64,000 nt of DNA from a bacterium (GCA_017470245.1 JAFUEV010000007.1:1-64000), one strand, 5' to 3'; counted from the stretch's first letter, positions 48,525 to 58,006 are shown. A program made the numbers and translations. Notes: generated by a model not told the origin, from the sequence alone.

Positions 48525-49145
48525 ATGAAAACGGTTTTATGTTTTGGAGATAGTAATACATTTGGCTACAATCCCGTTGATGGGACTAGATATCCTGAAT
48601 CAATAAGGTGGAGCGGAATATTAAAACAAAATTTAAAAGAAGAATATAACGTAATAGAAGCCGGATGCAATAACCGAACTTGTTTTATAGATAATCCTGA
48701 CGGAATAGAACAAACAGGCTATAAAATTCTAAGTAAATATTTAACTAAATCAGTAGACATTTTAATTATTGCACTTGGAATAAATGACATACAAAAATTT
48801 TATAATCCAACTCTTTCAGAGATAAAAGATGGTGTAGAAAAAATAATTCTACTTGCTAAAGAAATAAATAAAAATATTAAAATTATACTTGTATCACCGT
48901 CTACTTTATCAAATGACGTATTAAAAGGATATTTTGCATTTCAACACGATAAACAATCTATAGAAAAATCATTTAAAATGGCAGAAATATACAAAGCTGC
49001 TGCTATTAAATTTAACTGTGAATTTATTGACTTAGCTAAATGTGTAACAGTATCAAAAACAGACGGACTGCACTATGATGAAGCTGAACACAAAAAAATT
49101 GCAACCATAATTGAAAATAAAATAAAAGCCATAAACTTGACTTAG
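48525..49145 (+). CDS. SGNH/GDSL-family esterase
   Basis: 206 residues with block I FGDSNTFG (nucleophile Ser about 10), block III GINDIQ (Asn about 88), and C-terminal DGLHYDEAEH (Asp/His). It resembles arylesterase/lysophospholipase-L1-type enzymes of the carbohydrate-esterase class. No signal peptide. AAAGGAAG precedes the ATG. It is divergent from the DtxR regulator; the operator copy B lies between them. Confidence 0.9.
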   Translation: MKTVLCFGDSNTFGYNPVDGTRYPESIRWSGILKQNLKEEYNVIEAGCNNRTCFIDNPDGIEQTGYKILSKYLTKSVDILIIALGINDIQKFYNPTLSEIKDGVEKIILLAKEINKNIKIILVSPSTLSNDVLKGYFAFQHDKQSIEKSFKMAEIYKAAAIKFNCEFIDLAKCVTVSKTDGLHYDEAEHKKIATIIENKIKAINLT

Positions 49146-49196
49146 GAGTGTTCTTATAATTAAATAAATTTAACAAAATTAAGGATATTACGGTAA

Positions 49197-50111
49197 ATGA
49201 ACATCATTGAAGAAATAAAAAAATTAAAAAAAGAAAAAAATGCAATTATACTTACACACTGTTATCAAAACATTGAAATTGATGAAATATCAGATTTTGT
49301 CGGAGATTCCTTGTATTTATCAAGAGCAGCTGCAAAAACAAATGCAGATATAATTGTATTTGCAGGTGTATATTTTATGGCACAAAGTGCAAAAATATTA
49401 TCTCCAAATAAAAAAGTTTTTTTACCGAATATGAACTCAGGCTGTCTTATGGCGGATATGATAGATGTAAATAATTTAAGAATTTTTAAAAAACAGAATC
49501 CGAATATTCCTGTTGTATGTTACATCAATTCAACCGCAGAAGTTAAAGCAGAATGCGATATTTGCTGCACAAGCTCAAACGCAATTGAAATAGTCAAAAG
49601 TTTAAATGTCCCTAAAGTTCTTTTCGTACCGGACACTTATTTAGGGAAATGGGTTGAAAAACAATTAGGAAATGTTGAAATAATAACTTTTAACGGATTT
49701 TGTCCTACCCATCTAAGAATACGAGTAGAAGATATAGAAAGAGCAAGAAAATTATACCCGAATGCAGAAATTTTAACTCATCCGGAGTGCCATAATGAAG
49801 TAGCTAAGTTATCTGATTTTGTAGGTTCTACAAAAGAAATTATGGATTATGCAAAACAATCCGATAAGAAACAATTTATTATAGCAACAGAAAAAGGTGT
49901 TGCAGACAGACTAAACAGAGACAGTAAATTATATAACTGGGGTAAAGAATTTATATTAATTAATGAAAATATAATATGTCCGAATATGAAACATAATACA
50001 TTGGAGGATATATATAATACATTGCTTAATGAAACAAATGAAATAACAATTGATAAAGAAATATCAAAGAAAGCAAGAATAAGTATAGATAAAATGCTTA
50101 ATGTAAAATAA
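49197..50111 (+). CDS. nadA: Quinolinate synthase
   Basis: 304-residue [4Fe-4S] enzyme making quinolinate for NAD synthesis. The expected segments are visible: LTHCYQ, FAGVYFMAQSAKIL, NSGCLMADM (cluster Cys), CDICCTSSNA (Cys), GFCPTHLR (Cys) and THPECHNEV. nadB and nadC are not seen here. A bidirectional terminator follows. Confidence 0.95.
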   Translation: MNIIEEIKKLKKEKNAIILTHCYQNIEIDEISDFVGDSLYLSRAAAKTNADIIVFAGVYFMAQSAKILSPNKKVFLPNMNSGCLMADMIDVNNLRIFKKQNPNIPVVCYINSTAEVKAECDICCTSSNAIEIVKSLNVPKVLFVPDTYLGKWVEKQLGNVEIITFNGFCPTHLRIRVEDIERARKLYPNAEILTHPECHNEVAKLSDFVGSTKEIMDYAKQSDKKQFIIATEKGVADRLNRDSKLYNWGKEFILINENIICPNMKHNTLEDIYNTLLNETNEITIDKEISKKARISIDKMLNVK

Positions 50112-50147
50112 ATAAAAGAGAGATATCAAAAATATCTCTCTTTTATT
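50111..50147. terminator. Bidirectional terminator between nadA and ferredoxin
   Basis: 16-bp perfect stem (AATAAAAGAGAGATAT / ATATCTCTCTTTTATT) with a 5-base loop. Confidence 0.88.
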
Positions 50148-50162
50148 ATTTATAACTTAAAA

Positions 50163-50339
50163 TTAAGCTAATTCGATAGCATTAACAGGGCAGCAATCAG
50201 CAGCTTCTTTAACGCAATCTTCGTTAGAAGCAACATTACCTTCATTTACAACTGCTTTATCTTCAACTGAAAATACTGCATCACAAACTGATTCGCAAGC
50301 TCCGCAAGCTATACAACTGTCATTAACTGTAACTTTCAT
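50163..50339 (-). CDS. Small [4Fe-4S] ferredoxin
   Basis: 58-residue protein (MKVTVNDSCIACGAC...). CIACGACESVC gives the CxxCxxCxxxC part and CCPVNAI the distal CP pair, a single-cluster ferredoxin pattern. Acidic overall. ATG preceded by GGAGAAAAT. Likely soluble electron carrier; partner unknown. Confidence 0.92.
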   Translation of the reverse strand: MKVTVNDSCIACGACESVCDAVFSVEDKAVVNEGNVASNEDCVKEAADCCPVNAIELA

Positions 50340-50484
50340 TATTTTCTCCTTTTTATTTAACTTACTTTAAAAGTAACAATCTAATTATAGCATTAAAATA
50401 TTTTTTTCAAGAGCATGTTGCAAAATGTTAGCATTGAACTATATACTGAATAAGTAATACTTTTTACAAATTTGGAATATAAAA

Positions 50485-51432
50485 ATGGAAAAAGCACTAA
50501 TAATAATACCTGATAATAATAAAGGGAAATATATAACAAAAGGATACTCACAAGCATTTAAAGAATTATCTTATTTTGTTATAGAAAAGAAATTAATAGA
50601 CATAAATTCAAATGAAATAAACAAAATATCACCTAATATTATATTTATTTTTTGGAGCGGACTCATTGAACAAAATAAAATACATGAATTAATAAATAAC
50701 TACTTCATAAAAGATACTATATTCATACATTATAGTGAATATATAAAAGAGATTCCTGAGGAATATAAAGGAAAAGATAATCATTTTATATTTTCAACTG
50801 ACGTAAAAAGTAAAAAGAGCAAAATATTACCGGCTTTATCATATCAAAACTATAAAACTAAATTTCAAGGTTATAAATATAATATTACTTTTTGCGGTAA
50901 TCCTGCAATAAAGAAGAGAGAAGAAATATTATCAAAACTAATATACAATTTTGGCACAATAAATATATTTTGCCGTTCATTTGACTTCTATAAAAGTGTT
51001 GATGAAATATATAAAGAAAACTTATTAAATGAATACTATATGGAATTATACAAGCAATCATACAAAGGATATGTAGAATCACAAAAAGAACTTGCCGATA
51101 TTTATTGTTCATCTAAAATCAACCTTGATATTGAAAATGAACAATACAAATCAATAAATTACAGATGTTTAGAGATACTTGCATCAGGCGGATTTTTAAT
51201 AACGGATAATACAAAAGACCTTATAAAATATTTTGATGAAGGAAAAGAATTAGAAATATTTATATCAACTGATGACTTAGCTGATAAAATAAATTTCTAT
51301 CTAAAAAACCTTAATATCGCACAACAGATATCAACAAAAGGCAGAAAAAATGTTGCAAGTAATTTTTCTTTTTGTGATAGACTAAAATCAATGTTAAAGG
51401 TAATATATGGCAAAGATTTTAGTAGTAGATGA
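50485..51432 (+). CDS. Glycosyltransferase-like protein
   Basis: 315 residues. The C-terminal part has YRCLEILASGGFLITDNTKDL and FISTDDLADKINFYLKN, matching the nucleotide-sugar-binding half of GT-B/CgeB-like transferases. The N-terminal half is divergent. It probably adds sugar to an envelope glycan or protein; acceptor unknown. Its last 26 bases overlap the response regulator gene, so the two are translated together. Confidence 0.75.
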   Translation: MEKALIIIPDNNKGKYITKGYSQAFKELSYFVIEKKLIDINSNEINKISPNIIFIFWSGLIEQNKIHELINNYFIKDTIFIHYSEYIKEIPEEYKGKDNHFIFSTDVKSKKSKILPALSYQNYKTKFQGYKYNITFCGNPAIKKREEILSKLIYNFGTINIFCRSFDFYKSVDEIYKENLLNEYYMELYKQSYKGYVESQKELADIYCSSKINLDIENEQYKSINYRCLEILASGGFLITDNTKDLIKYFDEGKELEIFISTDDLADKINFYLKNLNIAQQISTKGRKNVASNFSFCDRLKSMLKVIYGKDFSSR

Positions 51433-52126
51433 TGATGCTGCAATAAACGAACTTATCAAAGTAAATTTAGAGCTTGCATATTATAAAGTTATAACGGCAC
51501 TTGACGGGAATAAAGGGTTTGCATTGGCAAAACAAGAACTTCCAAATTTGATTATTCTCGATGTAATGATGCCGGAAGTAGATGGATATACTGTAGCAAA
51601 GTGGGTAAGAGAAAATGAAACAACAAAGGACATACCCATTTTAATGCTAACAGCTTTAGGAATGTTGCAAAACAAAGTACAAGGATTTAATATAGGTGTT
51701 GATGACTATTTAGTAAAGCCTTTTGAGATGGAAGAATTACTTGTAAGAGTAAAGGCACTTTTAAAGAGAACAAATAATATACCAAAATCTGTTGCGATTA
51801 AAGAAGTTCTTACAAAAGGTGATATAACATTAATTCCTGAAACATATTCAATTGAAATAAAAGGGAAGCAAGCAAAAATTACACCTATTGAATTTGATAT
51901 AGTGAACCTGTTAATGCAAAATTACGGGAATATGGTATCAAGTGCAAAAATACTGAATGATGTTTGGGGATATTCGGCTGATGATGCAGTTGAAACAATA
52001 AGAGTACACATGCGTCACCTAAGAGCAAAGCTGGATAAAATTTCAGACGGCAAAAAGTATATAGAAACAATATATGGCGGCGGATACAGACTTGTACCGG
52101 AAGGTATTGTTGAAAAAGCAAAATAA
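51407..52126 (+). CDS. OmpR/RpaB-like response regulator
   Basis: 239 residues: receiver domain with DDD (9-11), phospho-Asp in ILDVMMPEVDG (about 50), the Thr in LTALG and Lys in VKPF; then a winged-helix DNA-binding domain with ITPIEFDIVNLLMQN, VWGYSADDAVETIRVHMRHLRAKLD, YGGGYRL. Its length and residues resemble cyanobacterial RpaB; no kinase gene adjoins it. AAAGGT precedes the ATG inside the glycosyltransferase gene. Confidence 0.93.
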   Translation: MAKILVVDDDAAINELIKVNLELAYYKVITALDGNKGFALAKQELPNLIILDVMMPEVDGYTVAKWVRENETTKDIPILMLTALGMLQNKVQGFNIGVDDYLVKPFEMEELLVRVKALLKRTNNIPKSVAIKEVLTKGDITLIPETYSIEIKGKQAKITPIEFDIVNLLMQNYGNMVSSAKILNDVWGYSADDAVETIRVHMRHLRAKLDKISDGKKYIETIYGGGYRLVPEGIVEKAK

Positions 52127-52140
52127 TATATAATATTATT

Positions 52141-52824
52141 ATGAAGAAAATATTTTTGATTTTAATAGTAATATTAACAGTACAATCTTTTTGCTTTGCG
52201 GAGAAGAAAGAAATGCCCGCTTCTAAAAATCAGGTTCTATTGGATTTAACTGATGAACCGTCAATTTTTGATAAAAACAAAGAACAAAAAGAAGAAAAGA
52301 TAGATAATGATTCACTAAATTTAAAGTATACAAAAGATTTAAGAAAAGAATCTCACGATACATTGTTGTATAAAGATGTTCATAGACTGCAACCTGAGAA
52401 TAAATCACTATCCAAAACTATAGATAAAAACATTACAGAAAATACAACGATTGGAACAACATACAATACAACAGAAAAAGCAGGTGAAATGAATGATTCT
52501 GTTTCTATATTTTCTAAATATAAAAAGGATAAATTTTCATTTACATCCGCATACGGTCAATCACGAGAAGGATATAAAGATAACGGTGCAACAGGCGGCA
52601 CCGTTTCATTATCACCAGAAGTTGAAATTAATAAACATTTATCATTAAAGAATGTAAATTCTAATAATTTAACAACTAATCAAACTAAAAGTGAAGTAGT
52701 AATGTCTGTAAAACCGTTTAAAGATGATAGAATGGACTTAGATTTAGGTGCCGGTCAAACATTTTCACAAGATAACCAGCCTGCTAAATCACAAGTAAAT
52801 TTATCAACAAAAATAAGATTTTAA
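52141..52824 (+). CDS. Signal-peptide protein, possible outer-membrane component
   Basis: 227 residues: Sec signal peptide MKKIFLILIVILTVQSFCFA, polar Lys/Asp/Asn-rich middle, and a C-terminal part with alternating strands ending in ...VNLSTKIRF, where a terminal Phe suits outer-membrane beta proteins. Family not recognised. No Shine-Dalgarno site; TTGTTG (52107)-16-TATAAT (52129-52134) ends 6 bases before the ATG, suggesting a leaderless transcript. Confidence 0.65.
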   Translation: MKKIFLILIVILTVQSFCFAEKKEMPASKNQVLLDLTDEPSIFDKNKEQKEEKIDNDSLNLKYTKDLRKESHDTLLYKDVHRLQPENKSLSKTIDKNITENTTIGTTYNTTEKAGEMNDSVSIFSKYKKDKFSFTSAYGQSREGYKDNGATGGTVSLSPEVEINKHLSLKNVNSNNLTTNQTKSEVVMSVKPFKDDRMDLDLGAGQTFSQDNQPAKSQVNLSTKIRF

Positions 52825-52852
52825 ATAGTAATAAAAGGAAAAGGAATAGAAC

Positions 52853-53572
52853 ATGGTTGTTGAACAAAAACAAAATTTTGATAAAGAATCCGAAGTATAC
52901 ACAGAAATGCTTGAAAACGGAATAAAAAATACAGGATTTAGCTTCGACTATATTCAAGAATATAAAGTTCTTGATTTAAAAGAAGAAGTAAAGAAATATA
53001 CAAATCCTGAAAACGAGCTAAAAATATTAGATTTTGGTTGTGGCATTGGACTTGTTACTCAATATTTAAGAAAACATTTTCCTAATTCTACACTATATGC
53101 TTGTGATTATTCTAAAAAAAGTATAGAAAAATGTATGGAAAGAAATAAAAATATACAAAATTTACATATAATGCCTACAAATGGGTCTGATATTCCTTTT
53201 GCCGAAAAATTTGACATAATATTTATAGCAAATGTTGTAAGACATATTCCTCGTCCAAACCAAAAAATAATATTTGATAATTTATACAATTCATTAGCTG
53301 AAAACGGAAGAATAATGATGTATGAATTTAATCCGCTAAATCCTGTTTCATTATATTTTTATTACAAGGAAGACAGACAATATGACCCTGAAAATGTAAG
53401 AATAATGTCTGCAGGATATTCAAGAAAATTATTTAAATCTGCAAACTTTAAAGATATAAAAACAAAATACAGATTTTTTGTTCCAAGTTCCTTAAAAAAG
53501 CTTTTATGGATAGAAAAATACTTAAAGAAATGTCCGATAGGTGCAAATTACTATCTTATAGCAAAGAAATAG
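52853..53572 (+). CDS. Class I SAM-dependent methyltransferase
   Basis: 239 residues. SAM motif I LKILDFGCGIGLVT (about 58-71), motif II CDYSKKSI, motif IV FDIIFIANVVRHIPR. Acceptor substrate unknown. AAAGGAAAAGG precedes the ATG. It is 29 bases downstream of the outer-membrane-like protein gene. Confidence 0.9.
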   Translation: MVVEQKQNFDKESEVYTEMLENGIKNTGFSFDYIQEYKVLDLKEEVKKYTNPENELKILDFGCGIGLVTQYLRKHFPNSTLYACDYSKKSIEKCMERNKNIQNLHIMPTNGSDIPFAEKFDIIFIANVVRHIPRPNQKIIFDNLYNSLAENGRIMMYEFNPLNPVSLYFYYKEDRQYDPENVRIMSAGYSRKLFKSANFKDIKTKYRFFVPSSLKKLLWIEKYLKKCPIGANYYLIAKK

Positions 53573-53620
53573 AAGAAGGCAAATTTTTCAATTTTTCTCT
53601 TTTATATAATCGGAGAGAAA

Positions 53621-54004
53621 ATGAGAATTACAACAATAAATTATAATGAATTAGCATTTGGAACAAAGAAGCAATTTAAACGAATGTTTAAAAAATGCTG
53701 TTATTCCGGTGAAAAATTTGAGCAGCATAATACAAAAACAATAGAACATATAATTCCATTGTCAGAAGGCGGAATGAATGATTATTCAAACTATTTAATC
53801 GTAAAACGCAGCTGGAATGAGAAACGCAGTTCAATACCTTTAAGCGAGTTCATAAAGAAACATCCGCAAGTTCAAGAGAACATAATACAATCCGTTAATG
53901 AACAAGAGGGGAAAATTATTAACGGAATAAATTGGTCAGAAGCAGTAAAAAGTACACTAACAAAAGCAATTGGAACAGATATTTTTCAAAAAAGACAGAA
54001 GTAA
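53621..54004 (+). CDS. HNH-endonuclease-like protein with F-motif N-terminus
   Basis: 127 residues. Begins MRITTINYNELAFGTKKQFK (LAFGTKK at about 11-17). The HNH core is CCYSGEKF...IEHIIPLSEGGMNDYSNYLIV (Cys pair not full, His 43-44, Asn), ending in NEKRSS. Lys-rich. Probable DNA nuclease or a decoupled HNH domain. No target or partner seen. GGAG precedes the ATG. Confidence 0.75.
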   Translation: MRITTINYNELAFGTKKQFKRMFKKCCYSGEKFEQHNTKTIEHIIPLSEGGMNDYSNYLIVKRSWNEKRSSIPLSEFIKKHPQVQENIIQSVNEQEGKIINGINWSEAVKSTLTKAIGTDIFQKRQK

Positions 54005-54087
54005 TTGTATACTAATCTTACAAAGTAGTTAAAAATACGATAGTAATATATAATTACAGTTAGTATTTGGTAGTAAAGGAGAATAAA

Positions 54088-56520
54088 ATGTCATTTATTG
54101 AAAAATGTCGTAATTCCCTAATTAAAATCGGTAGTGCAATGGCAATGATGTTGTTTGCAATTCCGGCATTTGCGGGGGAAGAAAATCTCATAGTACCTAA
54201 ATTTGAAGGGCAACAATTTAACTTATTAATTATAGGTATTGTTGTTTCTGTTTTAGGATTACTATGGGGACTTATTGCATACGGACAAATAAAATCCGTA
54301 AAAGCACATAAATCAATGATAGAAATAGGAAATACTATTTTTGAAACTTGCAAAACCTACCTTATCCAACAGGGTAAATTTTTAATAGCACTCGAAATAT
54401 TAATTGCTATATGTATAGCTTTTTATTTCGGCTACTTACAAGAAATGAGCGTTAAAAACGTACTTGTCATTTTAACAGCATCGGTTGTAGGTATATTAGG
54501 TTCTTATGGTGTTGCTTGGTTCGGAATAAGAATGAATACTCTTGCAAATGCAAGAACTTCATTTACCGCGCTCAGAAACAAGCCGTTAGATATCTTAAAT
54601 ATTCCGCTTAAAGCAGGTATGAGTATAGGAGTTTTACTTGTAAGCGTTGAACTAATAGTTATGTTAACAATCTTATTATTTATTCCGGGACATCTTGCAG
54701 GTGCTTGTTTCATTGGTTTTGCTATAGGTGAGTCACTTGGCGCATCAGCACTTCGTGTTGCAGGCGGAATTTTCACAAAAATAGCTGATATAGGTTCAGA
54801 CTTAATGAAAATCCAATTCGGGATAAAAGAAGATGACCCAAGAAATCCGGGTGTTATTGCAGATTGCACAGGAGACAATGCGGGAGATTCAATCGGTCCT
54901 ACTGCAGATGGATTTGAAACCTACGGAGTAACAGGCGTAGCCCTAGTAAGTTTTATTATTTTAGGCGTTTTTCCTGAACATCAAATACAGTTATTAACTT
55001 GGATTTTTGTTATGAGATACCTTATGATTATTACGTCAGTAATTGCATACGGTGTTAACGGTATTTTGAACAATATATTATTCGGGAAGAAAGATAACTT
55101 TGACTTTGAAGCACCATTGACAAACTTGGTATGGTTGACTTCAATTTTGTCAATTTGTATGACATTCAGTGTAAGCCATTATCTGCTCGCTAGTATGCCG
55201 AATAAATTATGGTTAACACTATCAATAATAATAAGTTGCGGTACATTAGGTGCTGCATTAATACCTGAATTTACAAAAGTATTTACAAGCCCGAAAGCAA
55301 AACATACATCGGAAGTTGTAACAGCATCAAAAGAAGGCGGTGCTTCACTCACAATTCTTTCAGGCATTGTTTCAGGTAATTTTTCAGGTTTTTGGATTGG
55401 ACTTGTAATTGTAGCATTAATGACAATGGCATATTTGGCAAGTCTTAATATACCTGATACGATTATGATTTATTCATCAGTATTTGCATTTGGTTTAGTA
55501 GCCTTCGGATTTTTAGGTATGGGACCTGTTACTATAGCTGTTGACAGTTACGGACCTGTTACAGATAATGCACAATCTGTATATGAATTATCATTAATTG
55601 AAGAAATCCCCAATATTTCTGAAGAAATTAAAAATGAATTTGGGTTTGAACCTAATTTTGAAACTGCAAAGAAATTTTTGGAACAAAATGATGGGGCAGG
55701 AAACACCTTTAAGGCAACTTCAAAACCTGTATTAATAGGGACAGCAGTTGTTGGAGCTACAACAATGATATTCTCATTAATACTTGTTATAAAGGAAACA
55801 TTGGGCATAGAACCTGAAGCGATATTAAACTTATTAAATCCATACACTATACTTGGTTTATTAATGGGCGGAGCAGTTATATACTGGTTTTCAGGTTCAT
55901 CAATGCAAGCTGTTACAACAGGTGCATACAGAGCAGTTAAATATATATCCGAACACATTAAACTCGGCGAAAGTGATGACAAGAAAGCTAACATAGACAA
56001 TTCAAAAGAAGTAGTAAAAATTTGTACTGAATACGCACAAAAAGGTATGATAAATATATTTATAGCTTTATTTGCATTTGCGCTTTCATTTGCTTGCTTA
56101 TCTGCTCCTGTTATTGCAGATAATCCTGAATTTGCGAACAGACCTGTGTCATTCTTTGTAAGTTACTTAATAGGTATAGCAATTTTCGGACTTTTCCAAG
56201 CCGTCTTTATGGCAAATGCCGGCGGATGCTGGGATAATGCGAAGAAAATTGTAGAAGTAGACCTAAATGAAAAAGGAACACCACTTCACGATGCAACTGT
56301 TGTAGGTGATACGGTAGGAGATCCATTTAAAGATACATCATCAGTAGCAATGAATCCGATAATTAAATTCACAACATTATTTGGTTTATTGGCAATGGAA
56401 ATTGCTATTGCACCCGCATTCAAAGAAACTGCACCAATTGCAGGTGTTATATTGTTTGTAATAGCAGTTATATTTGTAATCCGTTCTTTCTATGGAATGA
56501 GAATACCTACAGACAAATAA
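54088..56520 (+). CDS. hppA: Membrane-bound pyrophosphatase
   Basis: Start is ATG 54088, preceded by AAAGGAG. 810 residues with about 16 membrane helices. PPi-binding segments: DIGSDLMK (about 233), DDPRNPGVIADCTGDNAGDS, and C-terminal GDTVGDPFKDTSS and NAGGCWDNAKK. Hydrolyses PPi while pumping H+ or Na+. The usual DVGADLVGKVE reads DIGSDLMKIQF, so this is a divergent subfamily. K+ dependence and ion choice cannot be stated. Terminator follows. Confidence 0.95.
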   Translation: MSFIEKCRNSLIKIGSAMAMMLFAIPAFAGEENLIVPKFEGQQFNLLIIGIVVSVLGLLWGLIAYGQIKSVKAHKSMIEIGNTIFETCKTYLIQQGKFLIALEILIAICIAFYFGYLQEMSVKNVLVILTASVVGILGSYGVAWFGIRMNTLANARTSFTALRNKPLDILNIPLKAGMSIGVLLVSVELIVMLTILLFIPGHLAGACFIGFAIGESLGASALRVAGGIFTKIADIGSDLMKIQFGIKEDDPRNPGVIADCTGDNAGDSIGPTADGFETYGVTGVALVSFIILGVFPEHQIQLLTWIFVMRYLMIITSVIAYGVNGILNNILFGKKDNFDFEAPLTNLVWLTSILSICMTFSVSHYLLASMPNKLWLTLSIIISCGTLGAALIPEFTKVFTSPKAKHTSEVVTASKEGGASLTILSGIVSGNFSGFWIGLVIVALMTMAYLASLNIPDTIMIYSSVFAFGLVAFGFLGMGPVTIAVDSYGPVTDNAQSVYELSLIEEIPNISEEIKNEFGFEPNFETAKKFLEQNDGAGNTFKATSKPVLIGTAVVGATTMIFSLILVIKETLGIEPEAILNLLNPYTILGLLMGGAVIYWFSGSSMQAVTTGAYRAVKYISEHIKLGESDDKKANIDNSKEVVKICTEYAQKGMINIFIALFAFALSFACLSAPVIADNPEFANRPVSFFVSYLIGIAIFGLFQAVFMANAGGCWDNAKKIVEVDLNEKGTPLHDATVVGDTVGDPFKDTSSVAMNPIIKFTTLFGLLAMEIAIAPAFKETAPIAGVILFVIAVIFVIRSFYGMRIPTDK

Positions 56521-56525
56521 TTTTA

Positions 56526-56550
56526 AGAGGGCAGAATTTATCTGCCCTCT
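56526..56550 (+). terminator. Terminator after hppA
   Basis: 10-bp stem AGAGGGCAGA / TCTGCCCTCT with T-run. Confidence 0.88.
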
Positions 56551-56670
56551 ATTTTTTATATTAAAATTTGTTACCATTTTTTTTAAACCCGAAACTTTAA
56601 TTTTTAAATCAACTTTATAATATTATAAGCTTATAACATGAGAGATTTTTTTAGGATGAATTTAGAGCAA

Positions 56671-57282
56671 CTAAAATTGTTCTTCTAAAATATCTTTTAA
56701 ACCTTTAAGTATCTTTAAATCTTCTTTTGTTTCGGGTTTGCAGTTTTTGATTATTTCTGAAAGGCCGTTTTTTATTTTCCTTTCCTTCTTTCCTCCCGAG
56801 GATTTGCCTTCTTTATGAGGATTAATGTTAACTTTTATGTTGTCGCCGGTTTTTGCATTTAAATGATTTATTAATGTTTTTAATACCGTTAACTTCCCTG
56901 TTTTTTCCCATTCTTGAAGTAATAATTTATATTTGCCTGTGAACTCGCCGGGGAATTGTTCGAACGTTTCATATAAGAAATCTAATGCTTCATGATTTTC
57001 TTTTCCAATTCTTTTATAAACTTCTTCTTCGCCTAATTTATTTAAATCGCCAAGAACTAAACCTTCATTAGCTTTTGGTTTGTCTTCCTTGGGGTTGTCC
57101 GAAGTATCCGGTCCTTTTTCTTTCCACCCTTTTTCTTTTATAACATCTTCGGCGGTTTTACCTTCGGGAATAAAAACGTGCGTGCCGTTTATGGTTATCC
57201 ACTCGCCTTTTTCGTCGCCGTCTTTTTCGTTGTTTATTGCTTTTCTAAGTAAAGTTTTTAATTGTTCTTTTAGTTCGTCCAT
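56671..57282 (-). CDS. Phage-remnant-type hypothetical protein
   Basis: 203 residues, highly charged. The segment GEWITINGTHVFIPEG (about 26-41) is of a type I associate with phage head-morphogenesis C-termini. The middle is Gly/Pro-rich and the C-terminal half helical and Lys-rich. It lies in a block of phage-like fragments with base use somewhat richer in G/C than its neighbours. Function unknown. Confidence 0.5.
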   Translation of the reverse strand: MDELKEQLKTLLRKAINNEKDGDEKGEWITINGTHVFIPEGKTAEDVIKEKGWKEKGPDTSDNPKEDKPKANEGLVLGDLNKLGEEEVYKRIGKENHEALDFLYETFEQFPGEFTGKYKLLLQEWEKTGKLTVLKTLINHLNAKTGDNIKVNINPHKEGKSSGGKKERKIKNGLSEIIKNCKPETKEDLKILKGLKDILEEQF

Positions 57283-57387
57283 TTATGTTTCCTTTATTTT
57301 GTGTTTAAGATAATACCTCTGAAACAACAGAATTAAAGCATTGTTTAGAGTTTTTAATATAAGGGTTTAAATTTTTATAAATCTGGG

Positions 57388-57393
57388 TATAAT
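57388..57393 (+). promoter_or_regulatory. Candidate promoter -10 for structured RNA
   Basis: Perfect TATAAT, 8 bases before the outer stem at 57401. The -35 at 17 bases upstream is weak. Confidence 0.35.
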
Positions 57394-57400
57394 GTATATT

Positions 57401-57511
57401 AGATTGACTAATGAAGTACAGAAAATCGCTACTGTATCGACGGGCAAATTATCATTTTTGATAAAATCCTTATCACATGTAGGAGTTTGGCGACCTACCT
57501 TTAGTCAATCT
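57401..57511 (+). ncRNA. Candidate cloverleaf-like structured RNA
   Basis: An 11-bp outer stem (57401-57411 with 57501-57511) encloses three hairpins: TACAG/CTGTA (57417-57436), TTATCA/TGATAA (57449-57464) and GTAGG/CCTAC (57479-57498). Loops of the first and third can kiss through TCGC (57426-57429) and GCGA (57490-57493). The strand is assigned from the TATAAT. No known family is recognised. It overlaps the 3' end of the phage-like gene at 57501. Confidence 0.4.
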
Positions 57512-57881
57512 TTTCATATTCTTTAGGACTTTTTAGAATTGTATCGGATGGAATTATACTCATTGTTATAACTCTATTCCTGTTTTTTTCTGTATCAAAA
57601 TATATTGGTATTTTAATCCAATCCCTTCCCCCATTTATCTCGTCTGGTGGAAGATTTGAAATATATATAATGTTTTTATTATTAACATCATAAAAAACAT
57701 TATTTTCTTTAATGATGTCTTGTACTCTTTTTGCTTGTTCTTTTGATACTTTTTGAAGAGGATTTTTGTTTTTTCTTTGTGAATGGGCAACATCACCATA
57801 AGTTAGTTCAATATCAGAATGCCCTAATTTTATGCCTTTAGTGTTTAAATATTTAATTACATTTTCGCTAATATCACCCAC
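57501..57881 (-). CDS. Phage toxin-nuclease-like protein fragment
   Basis: 126 residues from a GTG start. The frame stays open upstream to 58049, but without an ATG. The C-terminal half (SKEQAKRVQDIIKE, FYDVNNKNIIYI, IKIPIYFD) resembles small phage-associated nuclease domains of the barnase/EndoU/RelE-like kind, weakly. It overlaps the DUF2213-like fragment in another frame, suggesting decay or frameshift. Function not assigned. Confidence 0.4.
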   Translation of the reverse strand: MGDISENVIKYLNTKGIKLGHSDIELTYGDVAHSQRKNKNPLQKVSKEQAKRVQDIIKENNVFYDVNNKNIIYISNLPPDEINGGRDWIKIPIYFDTEKNRNRVITMSIIPSDTILKSPKEYEKID

Positions 57882-58006
57882 TTTAATAGCATTTGTTATT
57901 GGCTTTAAATTATCACTTAAAACACCATCTATGAACCATCCAATTTTATTTGTAAATCTTCCCTTGTCATCGTGATAACGACCTGTGGCATCAATACAAG
58001 AGTTAT

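Noticed and set aside
57401..57511. Hammerhead ribozyme in the phage remnant
   Set aside because: CTAATGA resembles CTGANGA, but the conserved G is lacking and GAAA and NUH sites are not in the needed positions.
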